Source: JBDHWG01 sp039810085
Lineage (GTDB): Bacteria; Chloroflexota; Anaerolineae; Epilineales; JAHCIE01
DNA length: 64,000 nt
Assembly: GCA_039810085.1 (NCBI GenBank)
Contig: JBDHWG010000015.1
Span: forward strand, 81,542-145,541
Reading direction: 5' to 3'
Under the pieces are notes generated by a model. The model saw only the letters and a program-made list of their open reading frames with translations, did no database searches and was not told where the DNA came from. Positions 49,701 to 57,231 of the stretch are shown one piece after another. The stretch's first letter is position 1; each line of letters starts with the position of its first letter. The position numbers and the translations under genes were made by a program.

Positions 49701-52700
49701 TGCCGAACCACATGTCACCATTGGGGGCCTGTGCGATGGACGTGATGTTGTCGTCGGTGAAGGGATATTGCGGATCGCGAATGTCCAGGGTGCTCCAGTT
49801 AGTCCCGTCGAGAACGTGAACGGCATTGAAGGTCAGCGGATAGGCCTGGGCATGCTCGATGAGGGGGTTCGCCGAGCTATGCACGTCGACCAGCCAGCCG
49901 TGCGAGGTTGCAACCCAGATACGGCCCGCGCTATCCTGTTGAATGTCAGTCGCTGTGCCTTCGTACGGCCACTTGATTGACGGCTGCCAGGCGTTATTCT
50001 GGAACAGGTTGAGAGTGGCGTCGGTGTGGTGCTGTGCTACGATCCACACGCCAGCGCAAGTGAGGTCGAAACACAAGCTCGGCGGCTGCGTGAGCGTCGT
50101 GCTGTGGACCGTGTAGGCGCCGGCCCAGACCCGACTCTGCGAGTCGACCAGGATCGACGCCATGTCGCTCTTCCACCCGTCAAGACCAGGGGTGTTGAAT
50201 TGCTCGCCATAGGCCTTCCATGTCCTGGTCGACGAGTTGTAGCGCGCAATGCCACCCGAAACCGTCCGAGGGCTGCCGGTACTGAAGTCAATGGCAGGGT
50301 AGAACGCCCCCCAGACGTCGCAGCTGGCAGAGTCCTGCGAAAGCTCAGCGACACCCGGCGATGGCATCGAGCTTCGGTCCATGGCGGTTATGACCTTGGC
50401 GACGGGGTCAATAATGTCGACGCCATAGCCAAGCGAGTAGCTCATGATGTCGCCCTGGCCGACCCAGATTTTCTCAGGAACGTCGCACGACCCCCTGGGC
50501 AGGAGCGACGTGACCGGGCCGCCTGTCAGAACTGGCGTGCCGGCTGGTGTGCCCTTTTGCTTGGGGTTGTAAGTTCGCCAGGTCGTCCCGTCGTAGACGC
50601 TCACGCCGCCGTCGCCGTAGCCGGTGACCGTGCCGTTTGGCGCTTGACTTACACTATCAGACCGCATGCCAACCCAGACGCGGTTGCTCGCATCAAAGCG
50701 TATGTCGGAAATGTTCGAGCCACCAAGACGCTGCACAAGGGCATAGATGGGCGTCTTGTCCGGATAGTTCTTGCGGAAGGCAGGGCTGGGGAAGATGTAG
50801 CAGGCTTGTTTGCCCGAGTCCCAATTCGCAATGCCGATTGTATACGGCTGAGGATCGTCACCAAATTGGACCGAACCACTCGACGTCTGCGCAGCGAACG
50901 TGTTGCAGTTTCCCTGGTTATCCCCGTTCGGCAGGTTGAGGTAGATGTAGGCGGCGTTTTGCGCAGCAGCGCCTCTAAAGGTGGCAAGCTGGGCATCGCG
51001 GATTTGCTGATTGTTGATTGCCTGCCAAGCAGAAGCCGATTGCCAGTCTACCTGGGGGTTGAGTACACTGACGCCGCGGCCATAGAGGGGGGCATCCGGG
51101 CGGCCCGTACCGATCCAGACCTCGCCGTTTTGCCGAGTGGCAACCTTCGTGATGTTGTTACTGACAGGGCCGTTGGTGCGAAGCCGTGATGTCACGACGC
51201 CCTCGGTGGTGACGGCGTCGATACCCATGCCGTTATTGCGGATGTCTGACGTACCAGCCCACATGGTGCTGCCATCAGTGAGAAGAGCGTGAACCGTGCT
51301 CGTGCTGAGGCCAGTACTTGGCCCAACGTCTACTGACTTGATGTGCGTCCAGCACGATGTGTCCTTGTAGCTGGCGAGCATGCAGTCCGGAACGCCAACA
51401 CTGATGTCATAGCCGAGGCCGGTAGACGTAGCAGTGGCCGCCCAGACCCGGTTTTGGCTGTCAATCGCTAGATCGTAGATGCGGGACTCGCTGAGGGCTT
51501 CTGTGACCTCGCCGGTGTCAGCATTCGTTGTGTAGTAATCCTTGATGGCGGGCCACGATGTCCCGATTCCCCTGACCTGGAGCCCGACTCCGTAGACGGC
51601 AAACCACTGCCGTCCTTGCGCATCAATCGCCACCGCCGAAACCGAGTTGACAGTCGGCTGCGTTCCATTGTGGCACAGGGCGATGATGTCGAGCTTGGGG
51701 TCACACGTGTAATTCTGGTACGTGGTCCAGGTTGAGCCGTTCCAGGAGCTCACGCCGCCGTCGGCGCTACTATGCCAGTCGCCTTGCTTGCCGTCGTTGC
51801 CGCCCGTGCGGTCCGGCTCAACCCAGCGCCACTGGGGCCAGAACGTGACCCAGAGCTGGCCCGTCGTCGGATCGACAGCCATGTCTGTCACGTTGTTGGA
51901 GGCAATCGGCACGTCGGTGTAGTGGAAGGGCCGGGTCGCGCTGTTCCACGAGCGCCAGGTGTTTGTCGATGGGTTGTACTCCGCGACGCCACCGCCGAAG
52001 TACTTTGTCCCATCACACAGGTAGAAGGGGCCGCCGCCGCCCGAGAAGTGGGTAGAGTAGGGTGTGTCGCACTCGCCGGGGTAGGTCTGGATGCGAAACT
52101 GCTGCGTCCCGACCCAGAGGTGGCCGTCCGGTGTCACAGCCAGGGCAGTCACGTTGTTGGACGGCAGTCCGAAAATCATGGGTTTGATGGGGGTGTTGGC
52201 GGCAATGGCCTGCTGTAGCGGCGGGTCGATATAGATGATGTTGCCGTTCCCCGTGAGGTCGGCCCACGCAAAGCGATAGATCGTCGGGTCGTCGCCGATC
52301 TGGAAGTAGGGCGATTTGTTGAACTTATCCTTGACGTCGTCGAATTGGTATGTTCGAACGGGAAGGATACGTTGCCCCGCAGCCACAGCATCGGTGACAG
52401 TGTCCATCGAGGTCGAGCCGAGAGTCAGCGTATTGCTGAGCGTGAATGTTGTCCACTGGTTGTCTGCGCCTAGACGGCTCAGGCCGCGATCCGTAGCGAA
52501 CCAACGGTTCCCCTGGCCGTCGACGGCGACCGCGCGGACCTCATTGCTGGCAATCCCGGTCTGCGGGTAGAGATACTGCTGGTAGGTGGGATGGCTGAGA
52601 TCGGAGATATCCCACTTGACAGCGCCGCCACCACTCGTGCCGGCCCATAGGATGTTTGCCCCCTCTTTTGCCAGCCCCCAGACATTGTTGCCGTTGGCGA

Positions 52701-52839
52701 TGGTCTCCCACTGCCCCCCCGACAATGGAGAAGAGGTCTGAGCAGACGCCGAGTGGGACGAGACGAGGAACAAGGCGACGACAGGCACGATCAGCACCCG
52801 CAGTGCCTGAAACGCTACACGGGGCATGGTACGCAACAT
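46777..52839 (-). CDS. Giant secreted multi-propeller protein with Thr/Pro linkers
   Basis: 2020 residues from the ATG at 52839, which has AGGAGG upstream. A signal peptide (VLIVPVVALFLVSSHSASAQ) is followed by a Reg_prop region at ~40-1060 (GLSRLGADNQWTTFTLSN, FGLPSNNVTALAVTPDGHLW). A Thr/Pro/Ala-rich linker spans ~1060-1290 and contains MRLFLPFIEGG near 1166. A second propeller (~1293-1610) uses WAVGDNGTILRWNGQTWTQE-type repeats, typical of YCF48/BNR-like folds; another linker is at ~1613-1690, and a third such propeller lies at ~1690-2020 (WAVGDGGVILFYNGSSWTQQ). It has no enzymatic motif that I can see and no C-terminal anchor. Probably an exported structural or binding protein. Confidence 0.87.
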   Translation of the reverse strand: MLRTMPRVAFQALRVLIVPVVALFLVSSHSASAQTSSPLSGGQWETIANGNNVWGLAKEGANILWAGTSGGGAVKWDISDLSHPTYQQYLYPQTGIASNEVRAVAVDGQGNRWFATDRGLSRLGADNQWTTFTLSNTLTLGSTSMDTVTDAVAAGQRILPVRTYQFDDVKDKFNKSPYFQIGDDPTIYRFAWADLTGNGNIIYIDPPLQQAIAANTPIKPMIFGLPSNNVTALAVTPDGHLWVGTQQFRIQTYPGECDTPYSTHFSGGGGPFYLCDGTKYFGGGVAEYNPSTNTWRSWNSATRPFHYTDVPIASNNVTDMAVDPTTGQLWVTFWPQWRWVEPDRTGGNDGKQGDWHSSADGGVSSWNGSTWTTYQNYTCDPKLDIIALCHNGTQPTVNSVSAVAIDAQGRQWFAVYGVGLQVRGIGTSWPAIKDYYTTNADTGEVTEALSESRIYDLAIDSQNRVWAATATSTGLGYDISVGVPDCMLASYKDTSCWTHIKSVDVGPSTGLSTSTVHALLTDGSTMWAGTSDIRNNGMGIDAVTTEGVVTSRLRTNGPVSNNITKVATRQNGEVWIGTGRPDAPLYGRGVSVLNPQVDWQSASAWQAINNQQIRDAQLATFRGAAAQNAAYIYLNLPNGDNQGNCNTFAAQTSSGSVQFGDDPQPYTIGIANWDSGKQACYIFPSPAFRKNYPDKTPIYALVQRLGGSNISDIRFDASNRVWVGMRSDSVSQAPNGTVTGYGDGGVSVYDGTTWRTYNPKQKGTPAGTPVLTGGPVTSLLPRGSCDVPEKIWVGQGDIMSYSLGYGVDIIDPVAKVITAMDRSSMPSPGVAELSQDSASCDVWGAFYPAIDFSTGSPRTVSGGIARYNSSTRTWKAYGEQFNTPGLDGWKSDMASILVDSQSRVWAGAYTVHSTTLTQPPSLCFDLTCAGVWIVAQHHTDATLNLFQNNAWQPSIKWPYEGTATDIQQDSAGRIWVATSHGWLVDVHSSANPLIEHAQAYPLTFNAVHVLDGTNWSTLDIRDPQYPFTDDNITSIAQAPNGDMWFGTPNRGIVHWIASGQSADPTPTPTSSASPTASPTSTSTALPAASPTVTSTVTGTTPPTKTPTPTRTATAPATSTATATNTSLPPTVTSTPTTTPLGPTATATATGTWTTTPTVTPTRAVAMRLFLPFIEGGAVGLPGSTVTPTATVAPPTKTPTATATLLPGVTPSPTSSPTATSTPTVTLTPTATATATATATATATATDTPTPTDTATPTSTLTPTNTPTNTPTNTPVATSTPTRTPTRTATPTPIAQWEVVSSPDPNANTLRAIDCLDSINCWAVGDNGTILRWNGQTWTQESTPFRTPNLNGIDMISRTDGWAVGDNKTILRYSGSAWTAYDVSSIVNAPNGNYMAVSMSLGAGQFKPGGFILARVADSSAPAMLYWDRSSERWLSFTNTTNTTNMNNLYLSPDGSIGAVVGDLAATLEYDPGGVWLFDNSITNFQDVSTLYGVRFYRYAANALPAGWIVGANRFIAYYTNNCKASPPCWRQADSSLIGSDVPNVTYYGVSIVNQNKAWAVGDGGAIIRWDGARWSLQTSTGTTLRGISMISDLEGWAVGDSGALYRYRVPGARPINTPTPGPSPTLPTNASTMTATPPASGGSATSTPSATATATPSATPTATTVSATMTPTMTPTVSAVPTSGAVGTWAAASSPTSTTLRALSIVDATHAWAVGDGGVILFYNGSSWTQQDSPTTERLNSISMISASDGWAVGENWTFLHWNGGMWQPYHDDLWAIIPSLKTVMSVDMLKGPSGSSSWFGGAAVAHEGGFFFFDRTTGTWRTGFPGSWNSDNGHGPNVVSLAPDGNWGTIVCDGGGLYDLQFDTTGNPSWRTLGLIGLNNTYGLHVISDPTGVRAPYYGWYVGLVTDFAFYQTGAPPNDRGCNEGAGTRTSPCWATAVSGLVNAGNTYYRSVYLVNKTDGWAVGDGMAMAHWDGAQWTSLPAGYIPDIASAPSLYAVRMLSSSSGWAVGQNGMILKYTK
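49017..49158. repeat. Low-complexity repeats encoding the Thr/Pro/Ala linker
   Basis: Inside the giant propeller gene, a hexamer GCGGTC recurs several times at 49110-49158 (encoding Ala-Thr repeats) and a GTGTTGGTCGGC-type unit recurs at 49020-49063 (encoding Asn-Thr-Pro-Thr). These are prone to slippage. Confidence 0.8.
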
Positions 52840-53079
52840 GAAACCTATCCTCCTAAAGAATGAGCACGCACGGTGTATGACGGCCAACTTGTGTTCTAGA
52901 TACGTGCTCGGGCCACAACCTTGCGGATACCCCATATCCACGCGGCAGTGGGGCCGTTGTAATCCTATGAGCCAATCTGTGTCTATGATGTAAGCTGTGT
53001 TCTACCTAAGACGACGCTGGAAATGTCAATAGGATGCGTGAAAGGTATGAATTTTGCGACGAAATATCTTCACGCCAGA
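52840..53079. other. Divergent intergenic region between propeller and PHP genes
   Basis: About 300 bases in total lie between the two divergent starts. TTGACA is present on the minus strand near 53025, with no convincing -10 box at normal spacing (TAGAAC at 19 bases). No RNA structure or riboswitch class is recognised. No small gene is seen. Confidence 0.5.
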
Positions 53080-53107
53080 TTGACACCCTCCCCAGTGGGC
53101 GTATAAT
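53080..53107 (+). promoter_or_regulatory. Consensus promoter for PHP-nfi
   Basis: TTGACA (53080-53085), a 16-base spacer and TATAAT (53102-53107), both perfect consensus boxes. Transcription should start near 53114, which excludes a start at 53113 for the PHP gene. Confidence 0.88.
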
Positions 53108-53136
53108 GCCAGGTGATTCCTCCCCGGAGACCACCT

Positions 53137-54183
53137 GTGCCAGAATACGTCGGCGTTATCCACGCCCACACAACCGCGTCGGACGGCCGCGCTTCCTTTT
53201 CTGAGATCGTCCGCACCGCTCGTCGGGGGCGTCTCGATTTCCTGGTGACAACAGACCACAACTGTCTGCCCTCAGGGGAGGCGGGCTACCGCGATGGCGT
53301 GCTGCTCATCGTCGGCCAGGAGATCCACGACGTGGACCGCCAGCCCCAAGTCAACCATCTCCTTTGCCTCGGCGTGACCGAAGACCTGACTGTGCTTGCC
53401 CCATCACCCCAGAGCTTGCTCGACGCCGTCAACCGCCAGAACGCTCTGGCCTTCATCGCCCATCCGGTCGAGTTCGCGCCTGCCTACACGCACGAGCCTG
53501 CGATTCCGTGGGTAGATTGGGACATCGAAGGCTTCCACGGCATCGAGATCTGGAACTACATGAGCGAGTTCAAGGCGCACGCGACGAGTCTGCGGCAAGG
53601 GCTGCGCCTGACCTACTGGCCGACGAGCGTTATGCGAGGCCCATTTCGAGAGGCGCTGGCGCTATGGGACCGTCTTCTTCGGACGCGGCGGGTCGTCGCC
53701 ATTGGCGGCCCGGATGCTCACGGGTGGGAGCTGCACCGCGGCCCGATGAAGGCGACAATTTTACCCTATTCTTTCCTTTTTCGTGCAGTCCGGACGCATA
53801 TTCTGTCGGACCGGGCATTGGTTGGCGATTTCGCCGCCGACCGGGATACGATTATGCGCGCGTTGCGCGCCGGGCACGTCTTTATCGGCTATGACGCCAT
53901 CGGCAATACGCGGGGCTTCGAGTTCGCCGCATATCACGGGCGCACGCGCCTGGCGGGGATGGGCGATGCGGTGGGGCTGCAAAAGAAGCTGCGCCTGCGC
54001 ATTCGGTCGCCGCGTCGTGCCGAGCTGCGGCTGCTGCGCGATGGCGAGGTCATCCGGCGCGCCCACGGCTGGTCCCTCCAGCACAACGTCACTGCGCCCG
54101 GCGTGTACCGGGCAGAGGCTTATCGCCGCCACCTGGGCCAGCGGCGGGGCTGGGTGTTCACGAACCCGATCTATGTGGAGTAA
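53137..54183 (+). CDS. PHP-domain metallohydrolase (CehA/McbA-like)
   Basis: 348 residues from GTG at 53137, which has GGAG at 7-base spacing. The PHP domain begins YVGVIHAHTTASDGRASFSE, with FLVTTDHN, FIAHPVEF and IGGPDAHGWE giving the metal-binding His/Asp set. A C-terminal region (~240-348) is β-rich, as in CehA/McbA family members. These proteins hydrolyse phosphate or other esters; no substrate is known here. It runs under a consensus promoter and is followed by nfi 5 bases later. Confidence 0.9.
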   Translation: MPEYVGVIHAHTTASDGRASFSEIVRTARRGRLDFLVTTDHNCLPSGEAGYRDGVLLIVGQEIHDVDRQPQVNHLLCLGVTEDLTVLAPSPQSLLDAVNRQNALAFIAHPVEFAPAYTHEPAIPWVDWDIEGFHGIEIWNYMSEFKAHATSLRQGLRLTYWPTSVMRGPFREALALWDRLLRTRRVVAIGGPDAHGWELHRGPMKATILPYSFLFRAVRTHILSDRALVGDFAADRDTIMRALRAGHVFIGYDAIGNTRGFEFAAYHGRTRLAGMGDAVGLQKKLRLRIRSPRRAELRLLRDGEVIRRAHGWSLQHNVTAPGVYRAEAYRRHLGQRRGWVFTNPIYVE

Positions 54184-54188
54184 GCGCC

Positions 54189-54848
54189 ATGCGGCCTGAC
54201 CTTGCCGCCGTCGCTGCCGAGCAAAGACGGCTCGCCGAAGGGGTGCGCGACGAGTGGCAGGGCATCGAGCCGCGCCTTGTGGTGGGCGTGGACATGGCGG
54301 GTGGAGTGCGCGGGCCGCTCGTGCGCGCCGCTGCCGTCGCATTGGCGTGGCCCGACCTGACGCTCGTCGCCGAGGCGGTCGCCGAAGTCGCTCCCCCATT
54401 CCCCTACGTGCCCGGCTTCCTGGCCTTACGGGAGGCGCCGCCGGTGATGGCCGCCCTGGATAAGCTGCCGCTACGTCCCGACCTGCTGATGGTGGACGGT
54501 CACGGCATTGCGCACCCGCGACGCTTCGGCATCGCGTCCTACCTTGGCGTAACTCTTGATACGCCAACCATCGGCGTGGCCAAATCGCGTCTCGTGGGAG
54601 AGCACGAAGAGCCAGGCGCAGAGGTCGGCGCGTGGACGCCGCTGGTGGACGGCGGCGAGCTCATTGGGGCGGTGCTGCGAACGCGAGCCGGCGTGAAGCC
54701 GCTCTACATCTCGGTCGGCCACCGCATCGATCTGGCGACGGCGATCCGGCTTACCCTCGCCGCCACGCGCGGCCACCGCCTGCCGGAGCCGACGCGCCTG
54801 GCGGACCGACTCTCGAAACGAAAACCGATGGATGAGGCCGGGGTGTAA
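54189..54848 (+). CDS. nfi: Endonuclease V
   Basis: 219 residues. Active-site blocks are VVGVDMAGG (first Asp), PYVPGFLALREAPP (Glu), VDGHGIAHPRRFGIASYLGV (second Asp) and IGVAKSRLVG. It nicks DNA one base 3' of deoxyinosine. The family usually has a Val/Ser-rich sequence after the first Asp; here MAGG is unusual but the Asp is kept. It shares a transcript with the PHP gene. C-terminus with LSKRKPMDEAGV is typical in length. Confidence 0.92.
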   Translation: MRPDLAAVAAEQRRLAEGVRDEWQGIEPRLVVGVDMAGGVRGPLVRAAAVALAWPDLTLVAEAVAEVAPPFPYVPGFLALREAPPVMAALDKLPLRPDLLMVDGHGIAHPRRFGIASYLGVTLDTPTIGVAKSRLVGEHEEPGAEVGAWTPLVDGGELIGAVLRTRAGVKPLYISVGHRIDLATAIRLTLAATRGHRLPEPTRLADRLSKRKPMDEAGV

Positions 54849-54866
54849 GAACAGCCAGCGGCCATA

Positions 54867-54895
54867 GTCCTATTTTATAGGACCAACTTGTTTTT
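54867..54895 (+). terminator. Hairpin between nfi and sir2
   Basis: GTCCTAT and ATAGGAC form a perfect 7-bp stem with a TTT loop (54867-54883), and a run of five T begins a few bases later. The distance weakens it as a terminator. Confidence 0.45.
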
Positions 54896-54912
54896 GTGGC
54901 AGAGGTGACGCC

Positions 54913-55689
54913 ATGAGACTGGGATTACTGCATCGGAGGATGAGCCGAGACACGGAGCAAGCCATCCGTCTGGCGCGCGAGCTTGTGGCACAGGCGCATC
55001 ACATCGTGGCGTTCACGGGCGCGGGCATCAGCACCCCCTCGGGCATTCCGGACTTTCGCAGCCCGGAGAGCGGGCTGTGGGCCTTTTCGGACCCGATGGA
55101 AGTCGCGTCCATCTGGGGCTTCCGTCGCCAGCCGGAAGCCTTCTTCGAGTGGGTGAGGCCGCTGGCGGAGACGATCCAGACCGCGCGGCCCAATCCGGCG
55201 CACAAGGCGCTGGCGCAGATGGAGCGGATGGGCAAGCTGCGGGCGGTCATCACCCAGAACATCGACGATTTGCACCAGCGGGCTGGCTCGCACCGCGTCC
55301 TGGAGTTGCACGGCCACCTGCGCGAGGCGACGTGCATGCGCTGCTTTGCCATCGTGCCCGGCCAGGACATCCTGAAGAAGTTCCTCACCGAAGGTGTGTT
55401 GCCGCGCTGCTCGTGTGGCGGCGTCCTGAAGCCGAACGTCATCCTGTTCGGTGAGATGCTGCCCCAGGACGTTGTGGCTGAGGCCAAGGCTGAGGCGCGC
55501 TCGTGCGACCTGATGATTATCGCCGGGTCGTCCATGGAGGTTGCGCCCGCGTCGGACCTGCCCGTCCTGGCGCGCGAAACCGGGGCGCGGCTCATCATCG
55601 TCAACTATCAGCCGACGGCGCTCGACCGCGAGGCGGATGTCATCATCCGCGAGGATGTGGCGAAGGTGCTGCCCGCGCTGCTCAAGTAG
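54913..55689 (+). CDS. Sirtuin-type NAD-dependent deacylase
   Basis: 258 residues. The NAD motif is FTGAGISTPSGIPDFRS, the active site TQNIDDLHQRAGS with the catalytic His in LELHGHLRE, the zinc site is CMRC and CSC, and NVILFGEMLP and IIAGSSMEVAPASD close the Rossmann fold. It removes acyl groups from Lys with NAD+. Members of this class II-like bacterial family act on metabolic enzymes. The ATG at 54913 has GAGGTG upstream. No partner gene is obvious. Confidence 0.94.
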   Translation: MRLGLLHRRMSRDTEQAIRLARELVAQAHHIVAFTGAGISTPSGIPDFRSPESGLWAFSDPMEVASIWGFRRQPEAFFEWVRPLAETIQTARPNPAHKALAQMERMGKLRAVITQNIDDLHQRAGSHRVLELHGHLREATCMRCFAIVPGQDILKKFLTEGVLPRCSCGGVLKPNVILFGEMLPQDVVAEAKAEARSCDLMIIAGSSMEVAPASDLPVLARETGARLIIVNYQPTALDREADVIIREDVAKVLPALLK

Positions 55690-55724
55690 CGCGTCGCGCA
55701 CTGCGGACGTTTCAAAAAGAAGGC

Positions 55725-55798
55725 AACGCAGAGGCGCAGAGACGCAGAGGAAAAGACAAAAGTTCTTTCTGTCCTCTGCGGCTCTGCGGCTCTGCGTT
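55725..55798. repeat. 26-bp inverted repeat, GCAGAG-type
   Basis: AACGCAGAGGCGCAGAGACG-type arm (55725-55750) matches the reverse complement of 55773-55798 at 24 of 26 positions, with a 22-base centre. It lies between sir2 and era. Confidence 0.75.
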
Positions 55799-55825
55799 TC
55801 TAAACATTATCAGGAGAAGGTGACT

Positions 55826-56929
55826 TTGAGCGAACGAGACGACTTTGAGCAGGAAGACTTGGAAGCGGACGGCGACTTCGAGGCCGAGGACTTCGATGGC
55901 GACGTCGGCAACGCCGAGGCGGAGGACTTCGACGCCTATTTCGACGACGCTGTTGAAGCGGGCGACTTCGAGAATGACTTGGCCGAAGAGACGGAGGCTG
56001 CTTTGTTCGCCGTGCCAGACGGCTATCGCTCCGGCTTCGTCGCCGTCATTGGGCGACCCAACGTCGGCAAGTCCTCGCTGGTCAATGCCTACGTCGGCCA
56101 GAAAATCGCCATCGTCTCGCCCAAGCCGCAGACGACGCGCCGCCGCGTGATGGGCGTACACACCGGCGAAAACGCACAGGTTGTCTTCGTCGATACGCCC
56201 GGCATCCACAAGCCGCTGCACAAGCTCGGCGAGTTCATGGTCGAAACCGCCGTCGCCGCCATCCCCGACGCCGACGTCATCCTGTTCGTCGTGGATGTCT
56301 CGGAGCGGGTGCGCGACGAGGACCGCGACATCGCGGCGCTGCTCAGCGAGAAGGCGTCGGCGCCGGTGGTCCTCGCTCTCAACAAGGCCGACCGCGTCAA
56401 CCCCAAGTACCTCAAGGAAAACTACGCCGTGTACACCGCCCTCGTCCCGGACGCGCCGGAGATGCTGGTCTCGGCGCTGCGCGGCGACAACCTGGACGAG
56501 CTGATGGGCCTGATCGAGGCGCGGTTGCCCGAGGGGCCGCCGTTCTTCCCGCCGGAGCAGGTCACGGACCAGAGTGAGGCGGTCATGGCGGCGGAGTTGA
56601 TCCGCGAGGCGGCGCTGCACCTGACCGAGGAAGAGGTGCCGCACTCCCTGGCCGTCGCCATCGAGGAGTGGGAGGACCGTCAGCGCGAGGGCCAGGACCG
56701 GCCGGGCCTAACCTATATCTCGGCGGTCATCTATGTCGAGCGCGACTCACAGAAGGCGATTGTCATCGGGCGGCGCGGGGCGATGCTCAAGGACATCGGC
56801 GCGCGCTCGCGCAAGGAGATCGAGGCGCTGCTAGGCCGGCGCGTCTTCCTGGAGATCTTCGTCAAGGTGCGCGAGCGCTGGCGCAGCAACCCGACGCAAC
56901 TGCGGCGGCTCGGCTATACGGAGGAATAG
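55826..56929 (+). CDS. era: GTPase Era with acidic N-terminal extension
   Basis: 367 residues from TTG at 55826 (AGGAG upstream at 9 bases); a GTP-domain and KH-domain protein of normal Era length follows a ~60-residue extension. GTP motifs are GRPNVGKSSLVNAY, TTRRRVMG, DTPGIHKP, NKADRV and SALRG. The KH domain has AIVIGRRGAMLKDIGARSRK, then IEALLGRRVFLEIFVKVRER. Era binds 16S rRNA 3' end in 30S maturation. The extension is about half Asp/Glu with repeated EDFD-type units and is not part of the standard family. GTG at 55820 is a possible alternative start. Confidence 0.93.
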   Translation: MSERDDFEQEDLEADGDFEAEDFDGDVGNAEAEDFDAYFDDAVEAGDFENDLAEETEAALFAVPDGYRSGFVAVIGRPNVGKSSLVNAYVGQKIAIVSPKPQTTRRRVMGVHTGENAQVVFVDTPGIHKPLHKLGEFMVETAVAAIPDADVILFVVDVSERVRDEDRDIAALLSEKASAPVVLALNKADRVNPKYLKENYAVYTALVPDAPEMLVSALRGDNLDELMGLIEARLPEGPPFFPPEQVTDQSEAVMAAELIREAALHLTEEEVPHSLAVAIEEWEDRQREGQDRPGLTYISAVIYVERDSQKAIVIGRRGAMLKDIGARSRKEIEALLGRRVFLEIFVKVRERWRSNPTQLRRLGYTEE

Positions 56930-56940
56930 GCAATCCGGTC

Positions 56941-56959
56941 CCTCTCCCCCTGGGAGAGG
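56941..56959. repeat. CTCTCCC palindrome
   Basis: CCTCTCCC (56941-56948) and GGGAGAGG (56952-56959) form a perfect 8-bp stem with a 3-base loop, 11 bases after era. Same type as at 35427. Confidence 0.65.
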
Positions 56960-57036
56960 TTAGGTGAGGGTCTGCATACGGCGTGCGCGCGAAATGCCCT
57001 GTTCCATCTCTAGACCTGGTTGCCGCCGGCCGGCCA

Positions 57037-57135
57037 CCGCCGAATGAATTACGGCGGCTGATAGGGCAAAGCCTGCTCGAAGCAGGCTGGCTCACCGAGA
57101 TCATACTCATCCAAGCCTGCTTCGGCAGGCTTTCC
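57037..57135 (+). repeat. Palindromic element with terminator-like GCCTGC hairpins
   Basis: Three stems in a row: CCGCCG/CGGCGG (57037-57057), GCCTGCT/AGCAGGC (57071-57087) and AAGCCTGC-TTCG-GCAGGCTT (57113-57132, then TCC). The last is a classic TTCG-loop intrinsic terminator for era. The rest resembles a REP-like insertion. No gene is seen in the 302-base gap. Confidence 0.65.
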
Positions 57136-57231
57136 TGTCTCAGGTGCAGAATCGAGTTCTGCGCCGTCCCCCTCCGAGCAGACCGTATCTCCCGCGCCGC
57201 CTGCGTCGTCTCACATGCAGGAGGTTACGTC

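Noticed and set aside
50026..51189. Plus-strand open frame of 387 residues
   Set aside because: Antisense to the giant propeller gene, which has continuous Reg_prop repeats here.
52840..53079. Possible riboswitch in the leader of the giant propeller gene
   Set aside because: No conserved riboswitch core could be recognised by eye, and the promoter is unclear.
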